64,000 bases of DNA from Bin52 sp965213935 (GCA_965213935.1 CBDCAO010000012.1:1612001-1676000); one strand, 5' to 3'; counted from the first letter of the stretch, positions 1 to 11,518 are shown. The notes: a model not told the origin generated them from the sequence alone. Translations and numbers: made by a program.

Positions 1-512
1 AGCGTTGCCATCATGGCGCCGCGCCGGGCGCCGGCGCTCATGATCGTGCCGCACATCGCGTTCCACACGTCCATGAAGGAGAGTGGCCCGGAGGCATCGG
101 CCCCGACGCCGCGCACCGGTGCTCCCTTCGGGCGCAGCGTCGAGAAATCATAGCCGATCCCGCCTCCCTGCTGCAGGGTGAGCGCGGCCTCGCGAAGGGC
201 GGTGAAGATCCCCGACATGTCGTCCGGAATCGTCCCCATGACGAAGCAATTGAAGAGGGTCACCGTGCGGCCGGTTCCGGCACCGGCCAGAATCCGGCCG
301 GCGGGAAGGAACCCGAAGTTCGAGAGCGTGTTGCGAAACACGCCGGTCCAGGACTCGGCGTCATCCTCGACTGCCGCCAGCGCCCGGGCCACCCGGTCCC
401 AGCTGTCGGTGATCGACGCCTCTTCGCCGTGCCGGTACTTCTCGCGCCAGATCTGCTCCGAGATCCCCTCGAGCGTCCCGTTCGCGCAGTCGGTGTCCTG
501 GAGAGCTGCCAT
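1..512 (-). CDS. nrdJ: Adenosylcobalamin-dependent ribonucleotide reductase, N-terminal part (runs off left edge)
   Basis: The reverse strand from an ATG at 512 reads into the window edge and gives about 170 residues of a class II ribonucleoside-diphosphate reductase, which makes deoxyribonucleotides with a B12 radical. The start region contains ISEQIWREKYRH, as in long NrdJ proteins. Further in are LPAGRILAGAG, LFNCFVMG (with a family-typical redox Cys), a QQGGGIGYDFS segment and SAGARRGAMMA, all characteristic of the class II barrel. The rest of the gene lies outside the window. A purine-rich stretch (gggacggg) sits just before the ATG. The gene diverges from the SRAP peptidase gene at 607, with a 94-bp shared upstream region. 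Confidence 0.9.
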   Translation of the reverse strand, partial: MAALQDTDCANGTLEGISEQIWREKYRHGEEASITDSWDRVARALAAVEDDAESWTGVFRNTLSNFGFLPAGRILAGAGTGRTVTLFNCFVMGTIPDDMSGIFTALREAALTLQQGGGIGYDFSTLRPKGAPVRGVGADASGPLSFMDVWNAMCGTIMSAGARRGAMMAT

Positions 513-578
513 CACGTTTCCCGTCCCTCACCGAACCGATCATAGACCGATCTTCCGGTCCGTGATATTCGCTGTGAC

Positions 579-591
579 ATGGATCATCCAT
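579..591. promoter_or_regulatory. 13-bp palindrome between nrdJ and SRAP gene
   Basis: ATGGAT-C-ATCCAT is a perfect inverted repeat in the short divergent region. TGTGACA and CGTGACA flank it on either side. Its place 15 bp before the SRAP start would suit an operator, but it does not match the alphaproteobacterial LexA box GTTC-N7-GTTC. The regulator is unknown. Confidence 0.25.
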
Positions 592-606
592 CCGTGACAG
601 GCGACC

Positions 607-1287
607 ATGTGCGGACGCTTTACCCAACTGCACACCTGGGAAGAGCTGCATGCCTGGTTCTCGCTGTCTGGGCTCGCGCGGGACCTGCCGGCCCGCTACA
701 ACGTCGCACCCGGCCAGCAGGTCACGATCCTGCGCGCCGGTGACGACGGGCTTGCCGCCGACGCCACGCACTGGGGACTGGTGCCCGGGTGGACCCGGGA
801 CCCCGACCGGTCTGCACGTCCGATCAATGCCAGGGTCGAGACCGCGGCCGACAAGCCCTCGTTCCGGACGGCGTGGCGGCACCGGCGATGCGTGGTGCCG
901 GCATCGGGCTTCTACGAATGGGCCCGGACCGGGCGGACGCGGCAGCCCTGGTACTTCAGCGCCGCCGATGACACACCGCTTGCCCTCGCCGGCCTGTGGG
1001 ACCGCTGGGCCTCTCCGTCCGGCGAGGTACTCGAGAGCTTCGCGATCCTCACGATGCCGGCGAATGACTGCGTCGGACAGGTGCATCACCGGATGCCGGT
1101 GATCCTCGAGCGCGACCGGGTCCGGGCGTGGCTCGGTGACCGCGCCCTGCCCCGGGACGGATACCTGTCCGGGCGGATGCGCTGTCGTGCCGTCGGCACC
1201 CGGGTCAACTCGGCCCGACACGACGATCCCGACTGTCTCGAGCCGGCCGGCGAACCCGGCCTGCTGGCGCTTGCCGGCACGTCCTGA
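607..1287 (+). CDS. SRAP (YedK/HMCES-type) abasic-site-processing protein
   Basis: This 226-aa protein starts MCGRF, which leaves Cys2 as the N-terminal nucleophile once Met is removed. The family crosslinks covalently to abasic sites in single-stranded DNA. The other conserved elements are present: Asn74 in PINARVET, Glu104 in ASGFYEW and His160 in HHRMP, matching the YedK Cys-Asn-Glu-His set. Length is normal for the family. The biotin carboxylase gene begins within about 12 bp of its stop, so the two may be co-transcribed, although no functional link is known to me. Confidence 0.92.
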   Translation: MCGRFTQLHTWEELHAWFSLSGLARDLPARYNVAPGQQVTILRAGDDGLAADATHWGLVPGWTRDPDRSARPINARVETAADKPSFRTAWRHRRCVVPASGFYEWARTGRTRQPWYFSAADDTPLALAGLWDRWASPSGEVLESFAILTMPANDCVGQVHHRMPVILERDRVRAWLGDRALPRDGYLSGRMRCRAVGTRVNSARHDDPDCLEPAGEPGLLALAGTS

Positions 1288-1299
1288 TCCGTGAACGGC

Positions 1300-3282
<1,983 letters not shown>

Positions 3283-3297
3283 GCGGAGCGGACACCC

Positions 3298-3729
3298 GTG
3301 ACGGTGCATCTGCTCAAGCTCTGCGTGGGGGTCGATTCGGTCGAACAGCTTGCGGCATCACAGCTGCGTCGCCGGTCCGGCCAGTCGGAAGAGGTCAATG
3401 TCCATGTCACCCGCAACACGCCACGCCGCGCAGACGAACTGCTTGACAGCGGCTCGCTCTACTGGGTGATCCGTCGGCGGATCCTGGTGCGTCAGCGGAT
3501 CGTGAGGCTGCAGACGATCGAGGGGGCCGACGGGCGGACGCGATGCGGGCTGGTGCTGGCGCCTGAGCTGGTGCCGGTCGAGGCGAGACCGCACCGCCCG
3601 TTCCAGGGCTGGAGGTACCTGGAGGCCGGCGACGCACCGGCCGATCTTCCGGTTTCGGCGGGCGACGGGATCCTCGACCCGATGCCCGAGCACATGATCC
3701 GGGACCTGCGGGACCTCGGACTGCTGTAG
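3298..3729 (+). CDS. DUF1489 family protein
   Basis: This 143-aa soluble protein starts at GTG 3298, 15 bp after the carboxylase stop, so co-transcription is likely. It matches the DUF1489 family by HLLKLCVGVDSVEQLA near the N-terminus, HVTRNTPRRADELLDSGSLYW in the middle and PFQGWRYLE toward the end. The family is of unknown function and is, as I recall, found mainly in alphaproteobacteria. There is no signal peptide or membrane segment. Confidence 0.82.
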   Translation: MTVHLLKLCVGVDSVEQLAASQLRRRSGQSEEVNVHVTRNTPRRADELLDSGSLYWVIRRRILVRQRIVRLQTIEGADGRTRCGLVLAPELVPVEARPHRPFQGWRYLEAGDAPADLPVSAGDGILDPMPEHMIRDLRDLGLL

Positions 3730-3942
3730 TCGGAGAGCACGGGAAACGGTGACAGCGCAGGCCGTGCGCAGCTGTCCCCGGGTCGTTCGCGTACCAGTTC
3801 ACGTCACAGACCGTGCACCCTGCGGCCTCACCGACGCCGGACCACGGCAGTCACCGGGCGGGTTCCACCGAGTGGCCTGCCGCCGCGCCGGCCTGGATGC
3901 GACGTGGCGCTGTCAACCAACCGGTCCGGGTTCCCGCGTCGC

Positions 3943-4917
3943 TCAGTACAGGCCGGCGGCGCGTGCCTTCAGCGCAAGCAGTGCGAGCACCCGGTCAATG
4001 GCAGGCGTGGCAATTTCCGCCGCACGGGCGAACCGGGCAACAGTCATGCCGATCGAGTCGATCTCCATCGGCCGGCCCGCATCCCAGTCCTGCAGCATCG
4101 ACGGGCGGTGATGAAACCGGAACTCGGGCGCAAACATGACGCGCGGATCCACCTCGAGCCGGAAACCGTGGGCGGCGGCAACCGAAACGGACTCGTCGAC
4201 CATGGCCACGGCAATCTCGCTCACCCCCGCGTCCTCGGCCAGCGCGCGCTCCGACGCGCCGGTGAGCACCGCCAGCGGCGAGCGCGACAGGTTGATGACG
4301 AGCTTGGCCCAGATCGCCTCGCGAATGTCGTCGACCGGCGGGACATCCATCGACGCGCCTTCCAGCACCGCGCTCAGCTCGACCAGCCGCTGCGAACGGG
4401 ACCCGTCCGGCTCTCCCAGGGTGAAACGACCCCGGTCCGGGCTGTTGCAGACCACCACGCCGGGCCTCTCCACCCGGACCGGGCAGTCGACCACGCAGCC
4501 AATTGCTCGCTCCGCCCCGATCGCCCTCGCGAGCACGCCGTCCGGGTCGAGCAGCCGCGAGGCGCTGTCCGGCAGGTCGGGCCGCGCATGGTCGTACCAC
4601 CACGGGATGCCGTTCATGGCGAAGACCACCGGGGTTTCCGGGCCCAGCAGGGGTTCGATGACCTCGCCGACCGAAACCAGGGCCGGACCCTTGACCGCCA
4701 CCACCACCGCGTCGACCGGGCCGATCCGGCGGGCATCGTCGCTGCAATTGGGGTGCACCGTGAGGGTCTCGCCGCCCTGGCACAGCGTGAGACCATCGGT
4801 CCGCAGCGCGTCCAGGGTGGCGCCGCGTGCCAGCACCGAGATCCGGTGTCCGGCCGCAGTCAGGCGCGCGGCCAGATAGCCGCCGATCGCGCCGGCGCCG
4901 ATCACGCACAGTCGCAT
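3943..4917 (-). CDS. panE: Ketopantoate reductase (ApbA/PanE) family protein
   Basis: NADPH-dependent reductase of the family that makes pantoate for coenzyme A. The N-terminus MRLCVIGAGAIGGYLAARL is the Rossmann GxGxxG fold. Family residues follow: Lys in WAKLVINLS, the SMLQDW segment, and the acidic MEID motif. I chose ATG 4917 because GGAGG lies six bases upstream; the GTG two codons earlier would overlap that ribosome site. It ends in a quiet 210-bp gap. It is divergent from, and 89 bp away from, a sugar-acid dehydratase gene. The family also contains catabolic oxidoreductases, so the pantothenate role is probable, not certain. Confidence 0.78.
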   Translation of the reverse strand: MRLCVIGAGAIGGYLAARLTAAGHRISVLARGATLDALRTDGLTLCQGGETLTVHPNCSDDARRIGPVDAVVVAVKGPALVSVGEVIEPLLGPETPVVFAMNGIPWWYDHARPDLPDSASRLLDPDGVLARAIGAERAIGCVVDCPVRVERPGVVVCNSPDRGRFTLGEPDGSRSQRLVELSAVLEGASMDVPPVDDIREAIWAKLVINLSRSPLAVLTGASERALAEDAGVSEIAVAMVDESVSVAAAHGFRLEVDPRVMFAPEFRFHHRPSMLQDWDAGRPMEIDSIGMTVARFARAAEIATPAIDRVLALLALKARAAGLY

Positions 4918-5006
4918 GGTCACCCTCCGCAGTACCGCCCTTGCATGACTGACACCGGCACATCACACTCCCGGCTCCAGCAGCGCGACCCGGGAGAACG
5001 AGCACC

Positions 5007-6749
5007 ATGGCCGGCACCTACCCCAAGGATCCCCGCAAGGGCAAGCGCCGTTCCTCGCAATGGTATGGCAAGGCCGACCGGGACGGCTACGCACATCGCT
5101 CGTGGATGAAGAACCGCGGCCTGCCGGCCGACCAGTTCGATGGCCGACCGATCATCGGCATCTGCAATACCTGGTCCGAATTCAACCCGTGCAACGCCCA
5201 CTTCCGCGACATTGCCGAGCGGGTAAAGCGCGGAGTCTACGAGTCGGGCGGCGTTCCGATGGAGTTCCCGGTGTTCTCCAATTCCGAAAGCCAGTTGCGC
5301 CCCACCGCCATGCTCTACCGTAATCTTGCCTCCATGGACGTCGAGGAGTCGATCCGCGGCCTGCCGATGGACGGAGTGGTGCTGCTGGTGGGGTGCGACA
5401 AGACCACTCCGGCCCTGATGATGGGAGCCGCCTCCTGCGACCTGCCGACCATCGTGGTCTCCGGTGGACCGATGCTGAACGGCCATTACCGCGGCGAACA
5501 GATCGGATCGGGTACCCATGTCTGGAAGTTCTCGGAGATGGTCAAGGCCGGCGAGATGTCACTGGAGGACTTCATGTCGGCCGAGCAGGACAATGCCCGT
5601 TCGGCCGGTCATTGCATGACCATGGGCACCGCCTCGACCATGGCAAGCTTTGCGGAGTCCATCGGCATCGCGCTCCATACCAATGCCGCGATCCCCGCGG
5701 TCGATTCACGCCGGTACGTGCTGGCGCAGATGGCCGGACGGCGCATTGTCGACATGGTCCGCGAGGACATCACCATGTCGTCGCTGCTCAAACGCGAGAA
5801 CTTCGAGAACGCGATCATGGTCAACGGCGCCATCGGCGGCTCGACCAACGCGGTGATCCACATGCTGGCCATCGCCGGGCGCATGGGCATCGACATCACG
5901 CTCGATGACTGGGACCGGCTTGGCCGCGACATTCCCTGCCTGGTCAACCTGATGCCGTCGGGAGCCTACCTGATGGAGGACTTCTTCTACGCCGGCGGGC
6001 TGCCCGCGGTGATCCGGGAACTCGACGGGCACATTCACAGGGAAGCGATGACCGCCAACGGCAGGACCATCTGGCAGAACTGCAGCGACGCCCGGACCTG
6101 GAACCGCGAGGTGATCTTCCCGGTCGACAGCCCGTTCAAGCCCAACGGCGGCATCGCGGTGCTGCGTGGGAACCTGGCGCCGGACGGCGCCATCATCAAG
6201 CCGTCGGCCGCCTCGCCGGAACTGATGACCCACCGGGGCCGCGCGGTGGTGTTCGAGAGTGTCGAGGACTACCGCGACCGCATCGAAGACCCGGAACTCG
6301 ACATCGACGAGACCTGCATCATGGTGCTGAAATACTGCGGCCCGAAGGGCTACCCCGGCATGGCCGAGGTCGGGAACATGGGCCTGCCGCCGAAGATCCT
6401 GAAGAAGGGCATCACCGACATGGTGCGGATATCGGACGCGCGCATGAGCGGGACCGCCTACGGTACCGTGGTGCTGCACACCGCTCCTGAAGCCGCGGCC
6501 GGCGGGCCGCTGGCCTTCGTGCGCAACGGCGACATGATCGAGATCGACGTGCCGGGCCGACGGCTGCACCTCGACGTGCCGGATGAGGAACTCGAACGCC
6601 GGCGTGCGGCGTGGAACGGGTTCGAGTCACCCTACGACCGCGGCTATACCCGCATCTACGTCGAACACGTCACCCAGGCCGACACGGGCGCCGACCTCGA
6701 CTTCCTGGTCGGCAAGAGCGGTACGCCGCTGCTGCGCGAGTCGCACTGA
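5007..6749 (+). CDS. IlvD/Edd-family sugar-acid dehydratase (L-arabinonate dehydratase-like)
   Basis: This 580-aa iron-sulfur dehydratase has its cluster cysteines at C62 (NPCNAHF), about C130 (GCDKTTPA) and about C203 (GHCMTMGTAST). That spacing fits L-arabinonate dehydratase from Rhizobium (C59, C127, C200) with a constant offset. It differs from true dihydroxy-acid dehydratase by its start (YPKDPRKGKRRSSQWYGK) and by SGAYLMEDFFYAGGLP. The likely reaction removes water from an aldonic acid in sugar catabolism. An ilvD role in branched-chain synthesis is less likely. The stop lies 16 bp from the convergent acs stop, with only a short GC-rich inverted repeat between them. Confidence 0.8.
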   Translation: MAGTYPKDPRKGKRRSSQWYGKADRDGYAHRSWMKNRGLPADQFDGRPIIGICNTWSEFNPCNAHFRDIAERVKRGVYESGGVPMEFPVFSNSESQLRPTAMLYRNLASMDVEESIRGLPMDGVVLLVGCDKTTPALMMGAASCDLPTIVVSGGPMLNGHYRGEQIGSGTHVWKFSEMVKAGEMSLEDFMSAEQDNARSAGHCMTMGTASTMASFAESIGIALHTNAAIPAVDSRRYVLAQMAGRRIVDMVREDITMSSLLKRENFENAIMVNGAIGGSTNAVIHMLAIAGRMGIDITLDDWDRLGRDIPCLVNLMPSGAYLMEDFFYAGGLPAVIRELDGHIHREAMTANGRTIWQNCSDARTWNREVIFPVDSPFKPNGGIAVLRGNLAPDGAIIKPSAASPELMTHRGRAVVFESVEDYRDRIEDPELDIDETCIMVLKYCGPKGYPGMAEVGNMGLPPKILKKGITDMVRISDARMSGTAYGTVVLHTAPEAAAGGPLAFVRNGDMIEIDVPGRRLHLDVPDEELERRRAAWNGFESPYDRGYTRIYVEHVTQADTGADLDFLVGKSGTPLLRESH

Positions 6750-6765
6750 ACTCCCGGCCGGGCCG

Positions 6766-8712
6766 TCACGACCCCCGGTTCATCCGGTTGCCGATCAGGT
6801 CGTCGACCACTGCCGGTTCGGCCAGCGTCGAGGTATCGCCCAGGCTTGCGAAGTCATCCTCCGCGATCTTGCGCAGGATCCGGCGCATGATCTTGCCCGA
6901 CCTCGTCTTGGGAAGGCCCGGAGCCCACTGGATCAGGTCCGGAGTGGCAATCGGTCCGATTTCCCGGCGCACCCAGCCGACCAGTTCCCGGCGCAGCTCC
7001 TCGCTCGGCTCCACTCCCAGCACCAGTGTGACGTAGGCATAGATGCCCTGGCCCTTGATCGGGTGGGGGTAGCCGACGACGGCTGCCTCCGACACCGCCT
7101 TGTGGCCGACCAGCGCACTCTCGACTTCGGCAGTTCCCATGCGGTGGCCGGACACGTTGATCACGTCGTCGACACGCCCGGTGATCCAATAGTAGCCGTC
7201 CTCGTCGCGCCGGCAGCCGTCGCCGGTAAAGTACCGGCCGGGGAACGTCGCGAAGTAGGTGTTGAAGAACCGCTCGTGGTCTCCGTACACCGTCCGCATC
7301 TGCCCCGGCCAGGACTTGGCGATGCACAGGTTGCCCTCGGTGGCACCCTCGAGTTCCCGGCCCTCGCCGTCGACGATGATCGGGCGGACGCCGAAGAACG
7401 GCCGGGTCGCCGAACCGGGCTTGAGCGCCGTTGCGCCCGGCAGTGGCGTGATCAGGATGCCCCCGGTCTCGGTCTGCCACCACGTGTCGACGATCGGGCA
7501 GCGGCCGTCGCCCACCACCTGATGGTACCACAGCCAGGCCTCCGGGTTGATCGGTTCGCCGACCGAGCCGAGGACCCGGAGCGATGCGCGGCTCGTCGCC
7601 GAGACCGGGCCGTCACCTTCCCGCATCAGCGCGCGGATCGCGGTGGGTGCGGTGTAGAAGATCGACACTCCGTGCTTGTCGCACACCTGCCAGAACCGGC
7701 TGGAGTCGGGGTAGTTGGGGACGCCCTCGAACATCAGCGTGGTGGCCCCGTTTGCGAGCGGGCCGTAGAGAATGTAGCTGTGCCCGGTCACCCAGCCCAC
7801 GTCGGCCGTGCACCAGTAGGTCTCGCCGTCCCTGTAGTCGAAGACGTACCGATGGGTCATCGAGGCGTAGACAAGATAGCCTCCCGAGGTGTGCAGTACG
7901 CCCTTTGGCTGGCCGGTCGAACCGGAGGTGTAGAGGATGAAGAGCGGATCCTCCGCGCCCATCTCCTCGGGCGGACAGTCCGCGGACGCCCCGGCCATGA
8001 CTTCGTCGTACCAGTGGTCGCGCCCGTCGACCCAGGCGATGTCGCCGCCGGTGCGCCGGACGACCACCACGGTCCGGCAATTGGGACAGTTTTCGAGCGC
8101 GGCGTCGGTGTTCGCCTTCAGCGGAACGGTACGTCCGCCACGCAGGCCCTCGTCAGCCGTGATGACCAGGGTGCTGTCGCAGTCGTGGATGCGCCCGGCC
8201 AGTGCGTCCGGGGAAAATCCGCCGAACACCACCGAATGGATGGCGCCGATGCGCGCACATGCCAGCATGGCGACGGCAGCCTCGGGGATCATCGGCATGT
8301 AGATGGTGATGCGGTCACCACGCGCCGCACCGAGGTTCTTCAGGGCATTGGCAAACCGGCACACCTCGGCGTGCAGTTCCCGGTAGGTGATGTGCCGGTC
8401 CTCCTTCGGGTCATCGCCTTCCCAGACGATGGCAATCTGGTCGCCACGGGTTTCGAGGTGCCGGTCGAGACAGTTGGCGGCGACGTTCAGGGTGCCGTCG
8501 TGAAACCAGCGGATATGCAGGTCGTCGCGGTCCCATGACACGTCACGGATCGCGGTGTAGGGCCGGATCCAGTCGATAGTGCGGCCTTGCTCGGCCCAGA
8601 ACCCCTCCGGATCATCGATCGATCGCCGGTACATCTCCTCGTAGCCGGCATCGTCGATCAACGCGGCTTCGCGAACAGCATCGGGTACCGGATAAAGCGC
8701 GGGTTCCGACAT
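6766..8712 (-). CDS. acs: Acetyl-CoA synthetase
   Basis: AMP-forming acetate:CoA ligase of 648 aa, the normal family length. The start MSEPALYPVPD at ATG 8712 has GGGGAGG upstream. Motifs in order are YRELHAEVCRFANAL, the SVVFGGFSPDAL acyl site, the adenylation loop YTSGSTGQPKG, WWQTETGG, the YFTGDGCRRDEDGYYWITGR hinge region, and near the C-terminus PKTRSGKIMRR. In this last motif the lysine is the usual acetylation target for control of activity. The gene is divergent from sdhC across 181 bp. Confidence 0.95.
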   Translation of the reverse strand: MSEPALYPVPDAVREAALIDDAGYEEMYRRSIDDPEGFWAEQGRTIDWIRPYTAIRDVSWDRDDLHIRWFHDGTLNVAANCLDRHLETRGDQIAIVWEGDDPKEDRHITYRELHAEVCRFANALKNLGAARGDRITIYMPMIPEAAVAMLACARIGAIHSVVFGGFSPDALAGRIHDCDSTLVITADEGLRGGRTVPLKANTDAALENCPNCRTVVVVRRTGGDIAWVDGRDHWYDEVMAGASADCPPEEMGAEDPLFILYTSGSTGQPKGVLHTSGGYLVYASMTHRYVFDYRDGETYWCTADVGWVTGHSYILYGPLANGATTLMFEGVPNYPDSSRFWQVCDKHGVSIFYTAPTAIRALMREGDGPVSATSRASLRVLGSVGEPINPEAWLWYHQVVGDGRCPIVDTWWQTETGGILITPLPGATALKPGSATRPFFGVRPIIVDGEGRELEGATEGNLCIAKSWPGQMRTVYGDHERFFNTYFATFPGRYFTGDGCRRDEDGYYWITGRVDDVINVSGHRMGTAEVESALVGHKAVSEAAVVGYPHPIKGQGIYAYVTLVLGVEPSEELRRELVGWVRREIGPIATPDLIQWAPGLPKTRSGKIMRRILRKIAEDDFASLGDTSTLAEPAVVDDLIGNRMNRGS

Positions 8713-8828
8713 GACAGCAATCCTCCCCGTTGACACGCACCGGCCACGTTCCCGGCACTGGCCGTGGAATATACCACCGGCACCCGCGGGAAATAAGGTC
8801 CCGCGCCGGCTTCCGCCGTCATGCGGTC

Positions 8829-8856
8829 TCGACAGCCCCCGATCGGCCACTATAAT
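8829..8856 (+). promoter_or_regulatory. Promoter of the sdhCDAB operon
   Basis: A TCGACA -35 element (8829-8834) and a perfect TATAAT -10 element (8851-8856) are separated by 16 bp. They lie 38 bp before the sdhC ATG. This is the best sigma-70-type match in the acs-sdhC intergenic region. A weaker candidate for acs (TATATT on the other strand) lies nearby. Confidence 0.6.
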
Positions 8857-8893
8857 CCGGCCCACATTCAGGTCTGTCTCCGGAGCCGGCCTC

Positions 8894-9277
8894 ATGACCG
8901 GGTCGAACCGCCCCCTGTCACCACACCTGCAGATCTACCGGCCGCAGCTGACGTCGGTCCTCTCCATCACCCATCGCGCGACGGGGGTTGCGCTGGCAGC
9001 CGGCACGCTGCTGTTCAGCTGGTGGCTGCTGGCGGCCGCGAGCGGGGGCGGATCCTTTGACCTGGTCCAGGACGTCATGGGCTCGTGGCCGGGCATGATC
9101 GTGCTGGTCGGCTTTACCTGGGCGTTGTTCTATCATCTGTGCAACGGTATCCGGCACCTGTTCTGGGACGCGGGGCGCGGCCTCGAGATCGAGACCGCCT
9201 ACCGGTCTGGCTGGGCGACGGTGGCCGCGTCTGCGGTCCTGACGGTCATCGCCTGGGCCGTCGGACTGTCCGCGTAG
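8894..9277 (+). CDS. sdhC: Succinate dehydrogenase cytochrome b556 subunit
   Basis: This 127-aa membrane subunit of complex II starts at ATG 8894. It carries the family signature RPLSPHLQIYR at the N-terminus. The HLCNGIRHLFWD segment, with its conserved histidines, is the expected heme b ligand region. Three hydrophobic segments are visible, around residues 27-47, 63-83 and 103-123. It is first in a contiguous sdhCDAB operon with a recognizable promoter upstream. Confidence 0.93.
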   Translation: MTGSNRPLSPHLQIYRPQLTSVLSITHRATGVALAAGTLLFSWWLLAAASGGGSFDLVQDVMGSWPGMIVLVGFTWALFYHLCNGIRHLFWDAGRGLEIETAYRSGWATVAASAVLTVIAWAVGLSA

Positions 9278-9294
9278 GCCCGGGGAGCGCACGG

Positions 9295-9678
9295 ATGGAC
9301 GGCAACAACATGCGAACCCCGCTCGGGCGCGCACGCGGCCTGGGCAGTGCGAAGGACGGCGTCCACCACTGGTGGATGCAGCGCCTGACCGCGATCGCCC
9401 TGGTCCCGCTCTGCCTGTGGTTCGTCGTCTCGCTGGCGCGCATTGCCGGCGCCGACCACGCGGCCACGGTGGCGTGGATCGGGTCCCCGCTGGTGGCGAT
9501 CACGCTGATCCTGCTGATCATCGCCGGGTTCTATCATGCGGCACTCGGCCTGAGGGTGGTGATCGAGGACTACGTCGGCTCCGAAGCAGTCAAGCAGGTC
9601 ATGCTGATCCTGGTGCAGTTCACCTGTATCGCGCTGGGCGTCGCCACCGTGTTTTCCATCCTGAAACTGGCCCTGTAG
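9295..9678 (+). CDS. sdhD: Succinate dehydrogenase membrane anchor subunit
   Basis: This 127-aa anchor starts MDGNNMRTPLGRARGLGSAKDG at ATG 9295, with GGGGAG upstream and 17 bp after the sdhC stop. The HHWWMQRLTAIAL signature and the GFYHAALGLRVVIEDYV segment identify SdhD, which helps bind heme and quinone. It has three transmembrane segments. Eight bases separate it from sdhA. Confidence 0.92.
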   Translation: MDGNNMRTPLGRARGLGSAKDGVHHWWMQRLTAIALVPLCLWFVVSLARIAGADHAATVAWIGSPLVAITLILLIIAGFYHAALGLRVVIEDYVGSEAVKQVMLILVQFTCIALGVATVFSILKLAL

Positions 9679-9686
9679 GGACGATC

Positions 9687-11477
9687 ATGGCTGCCTACGA
9701 ACTCGAAGAGCACAGCTACGATATCGTCGTGGTCGGGGCGGGGGGCGCCGGTTTGCGCGCGACCCTCGGCATGACCGAGCAGAACCTGAAGACCGCCTGC
9801 ATCACCAAGGTCTTTCCGACCCGCAGTCACACCGTGGCGGCCCAGGGCGGTGTCGGGGCGGCGCTCGACAACATGGGCGAGAGCGACAACTGGCGCTTTC
9901 ACATGTACGACACCGTCAAGGGCTCCGACTGGCTCGGCGACCAGGACGCCATCGAGTACATGTGCCGCAATGCCATGCCGGCGGTGATCGAGCTCGAACA
10001 CTACGGAGTGCCGTTTTCCCGCACCGAGGAAGGCAGGATCTACCAGCGGCCGTTCGGCGGCCACACGCTGGACTACGGCGAACGCATGGCCAAGCGTGCC
10101 TGTGCCGCCGCCGACCGGACCGGCCACGCGATCCTGCACACGCTCTACCAGCAGTGCCTGCGCAACAACGCCGAGTTCTTCGTCGAGTACTTCGCACTCG
10201 ACCTGATCATGGATGACGACGGAGCGTGCTGCGGCGTCATGGCGATTGACCTCGCGACCGGAGTGATCCACCGGTTCCGGGCCCACCAGACCGTGCTCGC
10301 CACCGGCGGCTACGGCCGTGCCTATTTTTCCTGCACTTCGGCGCATACCTGCACCGGTGACGGCAACGGCATGGTGCTGCGGGCCGGCCTGCCGCTCCAG
10401 GACATGGAGTTCGTGCAGTTTCATCCCACCGGCATCTACGGCGCCGGCTGCCTGATCACCGAGGGCGCGCGCGGCGAGGGCGGCTACCTTACGAACTCGC
10501 AGGGCGAGCGCTTCATGGAGCGCTATGCCCCGACCGCGAAGGACCTGGCGTCCCGCGACGTGGTCAGCAGGTCGATGACGATCGAGATCAACGAGGGCCG
10601 CGGGGTGGGGCCGCAGTCCGATCACATCTTCCTGCACCTCGAGCATCTCGATCCGGCGGTGCTGGCCCAGCGCCTGCCGGGGATCTCGGAAACGGCGCGC
10701 ATCTTCTCCGGGGTCGACGTCACCCGAGAACCGATCCCGATCCTGCCCACCGTACACTACAACATGGGGGGCATTCCGACCAACTACCACGGCGAGGTAC
10801 TGGCCCCGACGCGGGAGGATCCGGACCGGGTGTGTCCCGGCCTGATGGCGATCGGCGAGGCCGCCTGCGTCTCGGTCCACGGGGCGAACCGGCTCGGGAC
10901 CAACTCGCTGCTCGACATCGTCGTGTTCGGGCGCGCCGCCGCCTACCGCGCCGGGGAGACCGTGCGCGCCGGCGAGCCGCACCGTCCACTTGCCGCCGAT
11001 GCGAGCGAGCACGCGATTGCGCGTCTCGACCGGTTCCGCTCGGCCTCCGGGAGCAGCCGGACCGCCGAGCTGCGCCTGGGCATGCAGCGCGCCATGCAGC
11101 AGCACGCCGCGGTGTTCCGCACCGAGGCACTGCTCGAGGAAGGGGTCGAGAAGATCCACCGCCTGGCCGACGGCATGTCCGACCTGTCGGTCTCCGATCG
11201 GTCGCTGATCTGGAACACCGACCTTGTCGAGGCACTCGAACTCGACAACCTGATGGGCCAGTCCATCGTCACCCTGACGTCCGCGGTGCTGCGCAAGGAG
11301 ACCCGCGGCGCCCACGCGCACGAGGATTACCCCGAGCGTGACGACCGGAACTGGATGAAGCACACCTGCATGTGGCTCGATGCCGGCAACAGCTACGAGG
11401 TGATCTACCGCGACGTGCACCTGAACACGCTGTCGAACGAAATCGAGTCAATCCCACCGGTCGCGCGGGTGTACTGA
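9687..11477 (+). CDS. sdhA: Succinate dehydrogenase flavoprotein subunit
   Basis: This 596-aa catalytic subunit of complex II oxidizes succinate to fumarate. The N-terminal VVVGAGGAGLRA is the FAD dinucleotide site, and FPTRSHTVAAQGG contains the histidine that takes covalent FAD. Substrate-site segments include FHPTGIYGAG, EGARGEGGYL and the catalytic-arginine region. GANRLGTNSLLDIVVFGR comes before the helical C-terminal domain. It sits between sdhD and sdhB in the operon. Confidence 0.97.
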   Translation: MAAYELEEHSYDIVVVGAGGAGLRATLGMTEQNLKTACITKVFPTRSHTVAAQGGVGAALDNMGESDNWRFHMYDTVKGSDWLGDQDAIEYMCRNAMPAVIELEHYGVPFSRTEEGRIYQRPFGGHTLDYGERMAKRACAAADRTGHAILHTLYQQCLRNNAEFFVEYFALDLIMDDDGACCGVMAIDLATGVIHRFRAHQTVLATGGYGRAYFSCTSAHTCTGDGNGMVLRAGLPLQDMEFVQFHPTGIYGAGCLITEGARGEGGYLTNSQGERFMERYAPTAKDLASRDVVSRSMTIEINEGRGVGPQSDHIFLHLEHLDPAVLAQRLPGISETARIFSGVDVTREPIPILPTVHYNMGGIPTNYHGEVLAPTREDPDRVCPGLMAIGEAACVSVHGANRLGTNSLLDIVVFGRAAAYRAGETVRAGEPHRPLAADASEHAIARLDRFRSASGSSRTAELRLGMQRAMQQHAAVFRTEALLEEGVEKIHRLADGMSDLSVSDRSLIWNTDLVEALELDNLMGQSIVTLTSAVLRKETRGAHAHEDYPERDDRNWMKHTCMWLDAGNSYEVIYRDVHLNTLSNEIESIPPVARVY

Positions 11478-11518
11478 CACCGCGACCGGAACCAACCGGA
11501 CCGGGAGGCCCGGAACGC

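Noticed and set aside
6583..8538. Forward 651-codon frame opposite acetyl-CoA synthetase
   Set aside because: No recognizable motif; acs on the other strand is complete and of normal length.
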